The notes under the pieces are model-generated. The model saw nothing but the letters and a program-made list of their open reading frames with translations. It did not search any database and was not told the DNA's origin. DNA of 43,224 nt, from contig CALLPK010000012.1 in the NCBI GenBank assembly GCA_938015415.1, positions 1 to 43,224 of the forward strand. The letters are read 5' to 3'. Source of the DNA: an uncultured Saprospiraceae bacterium. Its GTDB lineage: Bacteria; Bacteroidota; Bacteroidia; Chitinophagales; Saprospiraceae. The position numbers and the translations under genes are program-made. Each line of letters opens with the position of its first letter. Position 1 is the stretch's first letter. Positions 23,848 to 31,941 of this stretch are shown here, piece after piece.

Positions 23848-23855
23848 CAAAGATA
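23848..23855 (-). promoter_or_regulatory. -7 element TATCTTTG for the M16 pair
   Basis: On the minus strand there is an exact TAnnTTTG match 21 bases before the start of the catalytic M16 gene, giving a leader of ~15 bases. The -33 position has no TTTG. Confidence 0.5.
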
Positions 23856-23945
23856 GTAGGATATTGATAAAGTACGGTAGGTTAATCGTCAAAATGTTAG
23901 AAATTATAGACGAAGGAGTAATCTTACTCGCCTACAGTAAACAAG

Positions 23946-23977
23946 AAGAGCCATGCCTCCGAAGAAACATGGCTCTT
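23946..23977. terminator. Hairpin downstream of the YkuK-family gene
   Basis: A perfect 10-bp stem AAGAGCCATG/CATGGCTCTT with a 12-base loop lies 26 bases after the stop of the minus-strand YkuK gene. The minus-strand tail TTCTTGTTT is only moderately T-rich. Confidence 0.65.
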
Positions 23978-24003
23978 TATATTTTGCTGAAATACAAATA
24001 GAT

Positions 24004-24474
24004 TTAACACACCTTATCCGCGCAGCTAGAGCTCGCAAAAGCATCTGGCTTGGCTTTGAAAACAAACCCCATTCCCAGAATGTACCCCATCGCTTCTTTT
24101 AAAGCCGTATTAGACTGAAATTCAGGGTCCGTGTTAATATCCGCGTGTACTTCCAACGCTACATCATAGAGGTCCAATAAATCGCAAAGGCTGTAAGCTA
24201 CCTCAACGGATTTCGCTACCTCGGTAATCATTCGTTCTTTTAGCTTCATCTGCTTTTTAGACTTATAATTGGAGATGAACATAAACCCACCTTTTTTCTC
24301 CCGCAGAAAAACAATTACCGTTGCGTATTCCGTTACCTTATTTCGTACCTGCGAGTCCGTACCAATACAAACCTTGAGTTTGTTGCCCGCTTCGGTTTCC
24401 CGCACGATCGCAGCTTCTACCGCGTCAATAATCGGTTTTTCAATTTTGTCACCATTGAGTCGTCGCCAATTCAT
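24004..24474 (-). CDS. YkuK family RNase H-like protein (DUF458)
   Basis: A 156-residue protein with an RNase H-type fold. KVCIGTDSQVRNK (~34-46) carries the first-strand Asp, with further acidic positions in ALEVHADINTDPEFQSN. The family is widespread and uncharacterised; the first known member is Bacillus YkuK. The C-terminus is unusually Cys-rich (SSSCADKVC). Monocistronic, with a good -7 element and a terminator-like hairpin. Nuclease activity is plausible but unproven. Confidence 0.85.
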   Translation of the reverse strand: MNWRRLNGDKIEKPIIDAVEAAIVRETEAGNKLKVCIGTDSQVRNKVTEYATVIVFLREKKGGFMFISNYKSKKQMKLKERMITEVAKSVEVAYSLCDLLDLYDVALEVHADINTDPEFQSNTALKEAMGYILGMGFVFKAKPDAFASSSCADKVC

Positions 24475-24498
24475 AATTATTCGTTTTTTGCTAAATTA

Positions 24499-24534
24499 CA
24501 AAAATATTATATAGATAATGTGAATATTTACAAA
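24499..24534 (-). promoter_or_regulatory. Promoter of the YkuK-family gene
   Basis: On the minus strand TATTTTTG (24499-24506) matches TAnnTTTG and sits 25 bases before the start codon. A TTTG at 24531-24534 lies 24 bases upstream of it, slightly longer than the usual 19-23-base spacing. Confidence 0.5.
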
Positions 24535-24689
24535 ATGATGTAAAACATTACATTGCCTTTACGATCTATTAACCCTGTCGGATGTGTATTTAGTTCCTTT
24601 CAAGCTTCTTTAATTCAATTTTTGGTTAACTCCCGCTAAATTATTAAGAAATTGTCTAAGAAGCTATTTAAGTATATTCAACAACTTTG

Positions 24690-24697
24690 TATCTTTG
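24690..24697 (+). promoter_or_regulatory. -7 element TATCTTTG immediately before the yyaL-like start codon
   Basis: An exact TAnnTTTG match ends only four bases before the ATG at 24702. Transcription normally starts 4-8 bases after this element, so the mRNA would begin at or within the start codon. Confidence 0.5.
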
Positions 24698-24701
24698 AAA
24701 C

Positions 24702-26813
24702 ATGAAAAACACCCTATTATTCTTGCTGCTCACCTTGTTTTTTTTTTCCTGCCAATCTCCTAATGGTGGTCAAAAAGATGCCAATCACAAATACACCAAT
24801 CACTTAATTGATCAGAGCAGTCCTTATCTTCTACAGCACGCGCACAACCCCGTAGATTGGCATCCGTGGGGAGACGAGGCTTTAAACAAAGCAAAAGCAG
24901 AAAATAAAATGCTCCTCATCAGTGTAGGATATTCTGCCTGCCATTGGTGTCATGTCATGGAGCACGAATCGTTTGAAGATACGACCGTGGCAAAAATTAT
25001 GAACGATAATTTTGTTTGTATAAAAGTGGACCGGGAAGAACGCCCCGACATTGACGATGTATATATGACCGCCTGCCACGCGGCTACCGGAAAAAGTTGT
25101 GGCTGGCCATTGAATGCCTTTGCACTACCCGATGGCCGTCCGGTCTGGGCTGGCACTTATTTCCCAAAAAAAGAATGGATGAATGTCCTGAATTATTTCC
25201 TGAAAGAACGCGAAAAAAATAGCGCAAAAATGGAGGAATATGCGGTCAATTTAACTAAAGGAATTCAAGATTCAGAAAAAATTCAAATCAACACCGCCAC
25301 CGCTAATTTTACCGCAAACAACCTGGAAAATATCGGTAATAACTTTTTAAAGCAAATCGATTTTAAAAGGGGTGGTCGTAAAGGAGCACCAAAATTTCCC
25401 ATGCCCAACAACTACGAATTTTTATTACGCTACCATGATGTTACAAAAAATGACCAAGCACTGGAAGCAGTGACCAAAACGTTAGACGAGATGGCCGCTG
25501 GCGGAATTTATGACCAGCTGGGCGGTGGCTTCGCTCGTTACTCCGTAGATGGCGAGTGGCATGTTCCACACTTCGAAAAGATGCTTTATGACAATGGTCA
25601 ATTGGTAGGATTGTACGCAATGGCTTATCGACTGACCAAAAATCCTCGATACAAAAAAGTATTGGAAGAAACGCTAACCTTTATCTCCCGCGAACTCACC
25701 GATTCCAATGGTGGTTTTTATTCCAGTCTCGACGCGGATAGCGAAGGAGAAGAAGGAAAATTTTATGTATGGACCAGCGAAGAAATTGATTCTTTATTAA
25801 CCAACGAAAATGATCTTTCTATTTTCAGAGAATATTATGATGTTAAAAAAAGAGGCAATTGGGAACATAATAAAAATGTATTGCGGTATCGACAAACCAT
25901 CGCATCCGTAGCCGAAAAAACCAAGACCACTGAATCCGAAATTACCACTTCACTCGATCGTTCTAAAAAAATATTATTCGATTATCGCGCCACCCGCGTT
26001 CGTCCCGGACTGGACGATAAGATCCTAACCGGATGGAATGCGTTGATGCTCAGTGGCTACGTAGAGGCCTACCGGGCATGGGGTGACGAAACCTATTTGA
26101 AGACTGCTTTAAAAAACGCGAACTTCATCAAGTCCACCATGTTACAAAAAGATTTTCGACTCAACCGAAATTATAAATCCAAAAAGTCGGTCATCAATGC
26201 TTTTCTCGACGACTACGCGCTGACCATCAAGGCCTTTACCGATTTGTATCAGGTAACTTTTGACGAGGAATGGTTGCAACTGGCTAGCGGAATGGCAGAT
26301 TACGTAATTACGCATTTTCACGATCCGGCCTCCGGCATGTTTTTTTATACGTCGGACCTGGATCCACCGCTTGTCGTTCGTAAAATGGAGTTGGCAGACA
26401 ACGTGATTCCCGGTTCCAACTCCGCAATGGCGCGTTCTCTGTTCACTTTAGGTACTTTTCTCTACCAACCAAAATATTTAGAACTGTCCCAACAAATGAT
26501 GAACAATATGTCCACTACAATTGTCCCTAGTGAGCAACCTTCCTTCTATTCTAACTGGTGTAATCTATACTTACAAATGGCCCATACGCCTTACGAAGTA
26601 GCGGTAATCGGAAATGATTTCGCTACCAAACAAAAAGCATTAATGGGACAATTTTTACCCAATGCGTTCTTTTTAGGTGGTAAAACCGAAGGCTCACTAG
26701 CCTTATTAGAAGGAAAATTGCAAGAAGACCGGACCATGATTTATGTTTGTCAAAATAAAGTTTGTAAATTACCGGTAGAAGAGGTGGAAAGGGCAGTGAC
26801 TTTGATAAAATAG
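24702..26813 (+). CDS. YyaL/DUF255 family thioredoxin-domain lipoprotein
   Basis: A 703-residue protein. The signal [17 protein letters not shown] is a lipobox with Cys17. A thioredoxin-like domain (residues ~30-180) begins [20 protein letters not shown] and holds the redox motif SACHWCHVM (Cys80, Cys83). The rest is an (alpha/alpha)6 barrel like those of N-acylglucosamine epimerase-type proteins ([38 protein letters not shown]). The family is called spermatogenesis-associated protein 20/YyaL and its reaction is unknown. The lipid anchor indicates a periplasmic or outer-membrane location. A defence-type ATPase gene starts six bases after its stop. Confidence 0.92.
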   Translation: MKNTLLFLLLTLFFFSCQSPNGGQKDANHKYTNHLIDQSSPYLLQHAHNPVDWHPWGDEALNKAKAENKMLLISVGYSACHWCHVMEHESFEDTTVAKIMNDNFVCIKVDREERPDIDDVYMTACHAATGKSCGWPLNAFALPDGRPVWAGTYFPKKEWMNVLNYFLKEREKNSAKMEEYAVNLTKGIQDSEKIQINTATANFTANNLENIGNNFLKQIDFKRGGRKGAPKFPMPNNYEFLLRYHDVTKNDQALEAVTKTLDEMAAGGIYDQLGGGFARYSVDGEWHVPHFEKMLYDNGQLVGLYAMAYRLTKNPRYKKVLEETLTFISRELTDSNGGFYSSLDADSEGEEGKFYVWTSEEIDSLLTNENDLSIFREYYDVKKRGNWEHNKNVLRYRQTIASVAEKTKTTESEITTSLDRSKKILFDYRATRVRPGLDDKILTGWNALMLSGYVEAYRAWGDETYLKTALKNANFIKSTMLQKDFRLNRNYKSKKSVINAFLDDYALTIKAFTDLYQVTFDEEWLQLASGMADYVITHFHDPASGMFFYTSDLDPPLVVRKMELADNVIPGSNSAMARSLFTLGTFLYQPKYLELSQQMMNNMSTTIVPSEQPSFYSNWCNLYLQMAHTPYEVAVIGNDFATKQKALMGQFLPNAFFLGGKTEGSLALLEGKLQEDRTMIYVCQNKVCKLPVEEVERAVTLIK

Positions 26814-26819
26814 AAAACT

Positions 26820-28238
26820 ATGATAACCTACATTAAAATTGATGGTTTTAAATCTTTTAAAAATTTTGAAATGGCTTTTACGCCATTCACAGTTGTAGCT
26901 GGAACAAATGCATCAGGAAAAAGTAATTTATTTGATGCGTTAAAACTGTTGTCAGATTTAGCACATACAGATTTAAAACAGGCATTTACCCATCAGAGAG
27001 GCGAGGCAATTGAACTATTTACTCAATATGGTAATGATGAGTATGATGATCAAATGTTATTTTTAGTGGAAATGCTAGTCAACCAAAAAGTAAAGGATAG
27101 CTGGGGCGGAAAAGCAGTACTAAAATACACCAGATTAAGGTATAAATTAATAATTTCTAGAAAAAGTAATAAGGAATCCATCGACGAATTGTATATAAAG
27201 GAAGAACGTCTGGAAACAATAAAACATTTGAAAGATTTATGGATTAAAAGTTATATTCCTAAACAACACACTGAATATTGGCGTCCAAAAGTTAAAACGG
27301 GAAAAAGAGGAAAACCTTATATTGAAACAGAACTAAAAAATAATATTCCAACAATTAATTTACTTCAAGACGGAAGACCTGGAGGTGGAAAAAGAACATC
27401 GGCAATAGCTACAAAAAGAACCATTTTAAGTGGTATTGATGATGTAAATTTTCCCCACGCTTTTGCTGCACGGGAAGAAATGAAAAACTGGAAATTTTTA
27501 CAATTAAACCCAGACGATCTGCGAAAACCCACAAAAAAAGAAATTGGAATGTCAGATGTCATTACCCAAAGTGGAGAAAATTTAGCAGCCGCCTTATACC
27601 GAATTCAGAAAAAAGATAAGTTTTTTCTCAAGGAAATCTCTAGAAAACTAAACAATCTGCTTCCCAACCTAATCGAAGTAAATGTAATTGATGATAAATC
27701 AAACAATCAATATTTAATTGAAATAACAAGTGAAGATGGGAAAAAATTTACGTCACGTGTTCTATCAGAGGGAACTTTAAGATTACTGACACTTTGTATT
27801 TTCATGTACGATGACACGCATAATAGTTTACTTTGCTACGAAGAACCTGAGAATGGAATCCATCCTTTCAGAATCAAGTTTTTAACGGCACTGCTCAATG
27901 ATTTGGGAGTGGATTTTAGGGAACGAAATATACCTTTAAGACAAATACTGATTAATACGCATTCTCCAAAACTAGTCGGCGAAATTATAAACTGGCAAAG
28001 TGACAATAGAGTAAGTGTCTGGTTTTCTCAATTGACTACCCTGATTACTAAAAAGGATAACGAAAAAAAGAAAATTGCTATTACCAAGATTCTTCCGGTC
28101 ATAAAAAATTACCAGCCACAACTTAATTTGCAATTTCCAAATATACAATTAAAAGAATCAGAAATTAAACTAACTTTAGCTAACGTGAAAGAATATCTCG
28201 AAACTACTGACCAAGGACAAATAATCGATGTGCTATGA
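26820..28238 (+). CDS. AAA family ATPase (AAA_21/OLD type), first gene of a DUF4276-like pair
   Basis: A 472-residue ATPase of the OLD/AAA_21 class. The N-terminus ITYIKIDGFKSFKNFEMAF is typical. Walker A is GTNASGKSN (28-36). A large helical insertion holds a Lys-rich part (VKTGKRGKPYIE). The signature is LSEGTLRLL (315-323), Walker B is LLCYEEPENGIHP (~337-349) and the H-loop is INTHSPKL with His381. All motifs look intact. It differs strongly from the ATPase at 1.5-2.9 kb, so it is not a duplicate. The start is six bases after yyaL and the end overlaps the next gene as ATGA. A regulatory or sensor role in a split OLD-like defence system is inferred from the pairing. Confidence 0.88.
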   Translation: MITYIKIDGFKSFKNFEMAFTPFTVVAGTNASGKSNLFDALKLLSDLAHTDLKQAFTHQRGEAIELFTQYGNDEYDDQMLFLVEMLVNQKVKDSWGGKAVLKYTRLRYKLIISRKSNKESIDELYIKEERLETIKHLKDLWIKSYIPKQHTEYWRPKVKTGKRGKPYIETELKNNIPTINLLQDGRPGGGKRTSAIATKRTILSGIDDVNFPHAFAAREEMKNWKFLQLNPDDLRKPTKKEIGMSDVITQSGENLAAALYRIQKKDKFFLKEISRKLNNLLPNLIEVNVIDDKSNNQYLIEITSEDGKKFTSRVLSEGTLRLLTLCIFMYDDTHNSLLCYEEPENGIHPFRIKFLTALLNDLGVDFRERNIPLRQILINTHSPKLVGEIINWQSDNRVSVWFSQLTTLITKKDNEKKKIAITKILPVIKNYQPQLNLQFPNIQLKESEIKLTLANVKEYLETTDQGQIIDVL

Positions 28239-28897
28239 CAAAACAATTGATCATTGGTTTGGTCGGAGAAGGACCTACAGACTACAGGTTTTTAAACAGT
28301 ATCGTCAGAAGAACGTTCGAAGCAGTTGCATTAGAATGTACATCTGAGTTAGAAATACTAGACATTCAGAACATTAAAACAACAAAAACCAATTTTGCAG
28401 AAGATATGCTCACCAGTTCAATAACTGGATACCAAGAAAAAGGTTTGTCGATATTATGTATTCATTCGGATGCCGATGCAAAAAACGATAAAATTGTCTT
28501 TCAGCATAAAATATCTCCTGCCATTAAATGCATAAAAGAATTTAAAGGTGAGAATTGTAAAACGGTGGTTCCAGTTGTTCCTGTCACAATGACAGAGTCA
28601 TGGATGATCGCTGACGACAATCTTTTTAAAGATGAAGTTGGTACCAATCTAACCTATAAACAATTAGGATTGAATAATAAATCAGAAACACTTAGTAATC
28701 CAAAGCAAAATCTTATAGATGCTATTCGGCGTGTAGTAGAAGACAATCCTCGTAGAAAAGGACTTAAATTAGGAGAATTGTACTTGCCAATCGGACAAAA
28801 AGCAGACCTAAATAAATTAGCTAAACTAGCTTCTTACCAAAAGTTTACCGAAGCAGTTAGATCTGCGTTCAAAGCATTAAACCTAATTCATGAATAA
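28235..28897 (+). CDS. DUF4276-like TOPRIM-fold protein, second gene of the ATPase pair
   Basis: A 220-residue protein with the layout of the DUF4276/TOPRIM family. Strand-plus-acid LVGEGPTDYRFL (Glu12, Asp16) is followed by CIHSDADA (Asp79, Asp81) and the conserved MTESWMIAD (Glu121, Trp123). The Glu then DxD order is that of TOPRIM metal-binding nucleases such as the C-terminal domain of OLD. The start overlaps the ATPase stop by four bases (ATGA), so the partners are made together. The gene ends with a basic helical region (IRRVVEDNPRRKGLKLGELY). It probably acts as a nuclease effector; this is unproven. Confidence 0.82.
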   Translation: MTKQLIIGLVGEGPTDYRFLNSIVRRTFEAVALECTSELEILDIQNIKTTKTNFAEDMLTSSITGYQEKGLSILCIHSDADAKNDKIVFQHKISPAIKCIKEFKGENCKTVVPVVPVTMTESWMIADDNLFKDEVGTNLTYKQLGLNNKSETLSNPKQNLIDAIRRVVEDNPRRKGLKLGELYLPIGQKADLNKLAKLASYQKFTEAVRSAFKALNLIHE

Positions 28898-28982
28898 GGA
28901 TTTTATAATTTTTATATCACTTAATAATTTCATTTAAAAAATATCTATTTTTACGTCCTATTCAAAATCTAAATCTATCATT

Positions 28983-30026
28983 ATGAGTTTTATCAATGAT
29001 TTAAAGAAAATATTTTTTGCAGGCAAAGCCGTCAGTAAATCTGCCGCCGACAAAGCAGCGGATAAAGCCGCCGAGCAAGGAACTAAAATGGCTCAGGGAG
29101 CCGACGAACTTTTCGATACTGCTAAAAATAAAGCCAACGACGTGGGTGGTGAGCTCATGGATTCGGCGGGTGATTTATTTGAAAATGCTAAAGAAAAAGC
29201 CACGGATATTGGAGGTACTGTTTTTGAAAAGGCCAGTGATTTATTCGAAAAAGCAAAAGATACGGCCAGTGAAACCGGTCGCAAGCTTTCTGAAAACGAT
29301 TCGGTAGATAAAGCAAAAGACTTTACGGAAGGTGTAGGAAAAAAAGTATTGGATACCACGGGACCAATGGTAGACAAGGCGAAAGATTTTACCGAAGATG
29401 TGGGTAGCAAAGTCCTCGACAAAGGAGGTGACTTGCTCGATAAAGCCGCACAGGCTAGTACACTCATCGGTGGTAAGGTACTCGAAAAAGGGAGCGAATT
29501 TTTTGACGACGCTAAAAAAATTGCGGAAGAAAAAGGGGCTGATTTTAAAGAAAAAGCAGATGATCTATTTAAAAAAGCAGAAGCAGAAGCGGCAAAAGAC
29601 AAGATCGAAGATAGTATGAGCGACCTCGACAAGATGGAACGCGACCTGGCCGAACGAGTAAAAAATCGCGACGCCAAAGGCGTATTTGGGGATGATACCA
29701 GTATGCTCGATGATAAAGATGATTTCTTTGCCCGTGCGGAAAAATACGCCGCAGGAGACTACCACGGAACTGGCAAAGTAAATACACCTCCGCCACCTAC
29801 TCCGGAAGAAGATTCTGTCCTGGAATTACTTCCACTACCGGATGAGAAAAAAGAAAGTACTCCGTTTACCGGTGACGTTAAAGGCTTTGACGACTTGGAC
29901 GGTGATGGCGATCCGGTTATTGATGATGCAATTATTGTAAGCAATAGCGATGATATCATGCTCTTGGATGATGGCGATGACGAGGAAGAAGATGTACAAG
30001 AAGATGAGGAAACGAAGGATAGTTAA
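28983..30026 (+). CDS. LEA/YtxH-like amphipathic repeat protein with acidic tail
   Basis: A 347-residue cytoplasmic-looking protein (MSFINDLKKIFFAGKAVSK). Residues ~20-215 are Ala/Lys/Asp/Glu-rich amphipathic helix made of degenerate 11-residue units such as DKAKDFTEGVGKKVLDTT and ELMDSAGDLFENAKEKATD. This resembles group 3 LEA and YtxH-type stress proteins. A Pro-rich linker (NTPPPPTPEEDS) and a very acidic tail (DDGDDEEEDVQEDEETKD) follow. Such proteins are largely disordered and associate with membranes or protect proteins during desiccation or osmotic stress. It stands alone between the defence pair and the insertion sequence. The specific role is not known. Confidence 0.75.
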   Translation: MSFINDLKKIFFAGKAVSKSAADKAADKAAEQGTKMAQGADELFDTAKNKANDVGGELMDSAGDLFENAKEKATDIGGTVFEKASDLFEKAKDTASETGRKLSENDSVDKAKDFTEGVGKKVLDTTGPMVDKAKDFTEDVGSKVLDKGGDLLDKAAQASTLIGGKVLEKGSEFFDDAKKIAEEKGADFKEKADDLFKKAEAEAAKDKIEDSMSDLDKMERDLAERVKNRDAKGVFGDDTSMLDDKDDFFARAEKYAAGDYHGTGKVNTPPPPTPEEDSVLELLPLPDEKKESTPFTGDVKGFDDLDGDGDPVIDDAIIVSNSDDIMLLDDGDDEEEDVQEDEETKDS

Positions 30027-30033
30027 TAGATTT

Positions 30034-30055
30034 GTTGAATCGTTGAATCGTTGAG
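30034..30055. repeat. GTTGAATC-type repeat, copy D left arm, at the left edge of the insertion sequence
   Basis: Two GTTGAATCG units and a GTTGAG. It is the reverse complement, with one mismatch over 22 bases, of the arm at 31874-31895 on the other side of the insertion sequence. Confidence 0.85.
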
Positions 30056-30059
30056 TCCA

Positions 30060-31869
30060 CTCTAAAAACCTAAAAGGCTAAAGGTTGACGCATAAAATTT
30101 TGTATTTTGCCAAGGTAGCAAAATTAGATAAAAAATATGTTTAAGAAAAGTAATTCTAGCAGTCCTCCGACTATATTCAGTGGAATATCTCAGCATATGA
30201 GTAAGCAGAAGATCAAGCGCCTTGATAATCCAAAGGCTTGGCACAACTGCTTTCATAAGGAAGTAACTAGCCGAATTGATGAAGATATTTTTTCTCCATT
30301 GTATTCCAAAGACAATGGTCGTCCTAATGCCTCTGTTCGTATTTTAGTAGCTATGTTGATTTTAAAAGATGGAAATGACTGGACGGATGAGCAACTATTT
30401 GAAGCTTGCAATTTTAATATACTGGTAGGATATGCTCTTGGATTAAGCAATTTTTCCGATAATGCTCCGAGTGAGGCAACCTATTATAATTTCAAAGTTG
30501 CTCTGTTAAAATACGAACAAGAAAATGGGATTAATTTATTGGAAAATTGTTTCCAAAGTCTGACTAAAGATCAAATTTTTCGTTATCAGGTGAGCGGAGG
30601 ATCGGTGAGAATGGACAGTAAGTTGATCCACTCAAATGTGGCTAAGAATACTCGTCTGCAACTTTGTGTGGGAGTAATGAACAAGTTTTATAGGAGTTTG
30701 AAAGAAGCGTCAATTGATTTGATTGATAGTGAAGATAAGGAACTACTTGATGAGATGTCTGGTAAGTCAGTTGAACAGTACACCTATCGACTGGACAAGA
30801 AAAGTGGTACAGCTCGACTAGCATTATGCGGATCAGTGATTTATCGTTTGATAAAACTATTTTCAGAGTTAGATAGTGAAGAATATAAATTATTGAAACG
30901 CTTGTGGAATGATCACTTTGAATTGATAGAAGAAGATAATGATAATGATCAAACTAAGCTAAAGGATAAGAAACATCAATCGGGTTCCACTTTACAGTCT
31001 GCTCATGATGCTGAGGCGGCTTATCGTAAAAAATCAGGATCAAAAACTCAGATAATTACAGGATACGTAACTAATGTTACAGAAATTTGTGCAGTTACTC
31101 CAGCGGTGGAATTAGGCGAACAGCAGGAAAAGCCATTAAACCTCATAACGGATGTACAGACTGAAAAAGCGACTTTTAGTGATGATAAATTTTTTATACC
31201 TGCGATTGTAAATACACGAAGTATTTTAACTAACGAGATTGAAAATATATTGAGTGATGGAGCCTATAATTCTGTAATTAATGAACAGTTTTCTAATACT
31301 GAAGGAACTGAATTTGAGTGGTTCGTTACGGCCATACAAGGAGTGGAAGGGAACTATGATTTTGAGAAAGTAGGAGAGCAACAATATCGAGTAATAGACC
31401 GAAGAGATGGAAAAACTCAGTTTACCGTTTTAACCGAAAAAGGAAAATATCGGATTAACGATAATTACTCAAAAACGAAGTATCGTTATTTGGAATCGAA
31501 AGCAATTACGAATTATTTTCGTAGAAAAAAGATAAAAGAATATCCTCAATGGGTGTACTCATTGAGAGCGAACTCAGAGTCCACGATTCATCAGGTTTTT
31601 TGTAAACTTGATGGGATGAAGTCAAAATACAGAGGTTTATTTAAACATCACCAGTATGCAATAAACAGATGCTTTTGGACAAATTTTAGAAGAATCCTCG
31701 CTAAAAAGACAGAACTGAATGAAAAAACGGTAAACGCTTTGATTGGCTTGTCCACAGTCGTCACTAGCTTGACCAGCATCGGTTTTGGAATTTTTCTTGA
31801 TATTAAAATAACAAACAGAATTTTATACCGCTCTTCTAAAAATAGCCTTTTTAGTAGGGGTTTTTAGAG
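30060..31869 (+). mobile_element. Insertion sequence, IS1182-like, ~1.81 kb
   Basis: It is bounded by terminal inverted repeats. CTCTAAAAACC (30060-30070) is matched exactly by the reverse complement of 31859-31869. After a 5-base offset the match continues through TAAAAGGCTA, so the arms are about 21 and 27 bases. A single transposase gene fills the element, and its stop lies inside the right repeat. A dinucleotide CA flanks both sides and may be a 2-bp target duplication, but that is too short to be sure. Boundaries are read from the repeats, not from comparison with an empty site. Confidence 0.82.
30137..31867 (+). CDS. IS1182-like DDE transposase
   Basis: A 576-residue transposase. The N-terminal DUF772-type DNA-binding region (PLYSKDNGRPNASVRILVAM, then LSNFSDNAPSEATYYNFK) is typical of IS1182. 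The catalytic core has Asp160 (VRMDSKLIHSN), Asp374 (ILSDGAYNS) and Glu481 (RANSESTIHQVFCKL), followed by the family's SKYRGLFKHHQYAINRCFWTNFRR. No frameshift or stop is present, so it may be active. Its length is towards the long end for the family. A TATTTTG close to the -7 consensus lies ~30 bases upstream of the start. Confidence 0.88.
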   Translation: MFKKSNSSSPPTIFSGISQHMSKQKIKRLDNPKAWHNCFHKEVTSRIDEDIFSPLYSKDNGRPNASVRILVAMLILKDGNDWTDEQLFEACNFNILVGYALGLSNFSDNAPSEATYYNFKVALLKYEQENGINLLENCFQSLTKDQIFRYQVSGGSVRMDSKLIHSNVAKNTRLQLCVGVMNKFYRSLKEASIDLIDSEDKELLDEMSGKSVEQYTYRLDKKSGTARLALCGSVIYRLIKLFSELDSEEYKLLKRLWNDHFELIEEDNDNDQTKLKDKKHQSGSTLQSAHDAEAAYRKKSGSKTQIITGYVTNVTEICAVTPAVELGEQQEKPLNLITDVQTEKATFSDDKFFIPAIVNTRSILTNEIENILSDGAYNSVINEQFSNTEGTEFEWFVTAIQGVEGNYDFEKVGEQQYRVIDRRDGKTQFTVLTEKGKYRINDNYSKTKYRYLESKAITNYFRRKKIKEYPQWVYSLRANSESTIHQVFCKLDGMKSKYRGLFKHHQYAINRCFWTNFRRILAKKTELNEKTVNALIGLSTVVTSLTSIGFGIFLDIKITNRILYRSSKNSLFSRGF

Positions 31870-31938
31870 CAGGCTCAACGATTAAACGATTCAACGATTC
31901 AACGATTCAACAACTCAACGATTCAACAACTCAACAAT
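31870..31938. repeat. GTTGAATC-type repeat, copy D right arm and extension
   Basis: A chain of CGATTCAAC and AACTCAAC units right after the insertion sequence. Its first 22 bases (from 31874) form the partner of the left arm at 30034-30055. The remainder adds further 9-base-period units. It ends three bases before the stop of the minus-strand M16 gene. Confidence 0.85.
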
Positions 31939-31941
31939 CCT

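Noticed and set aside
29093-29677. 194-residue minus-strand Ser-rich frame over the LEA-like gene
   Set aside because: It is the antisense shadow of the repeat protein; its Ser/Ala/Phe-rich composition is what reading Lys/Asp/Glu-rich codons backwards gives.
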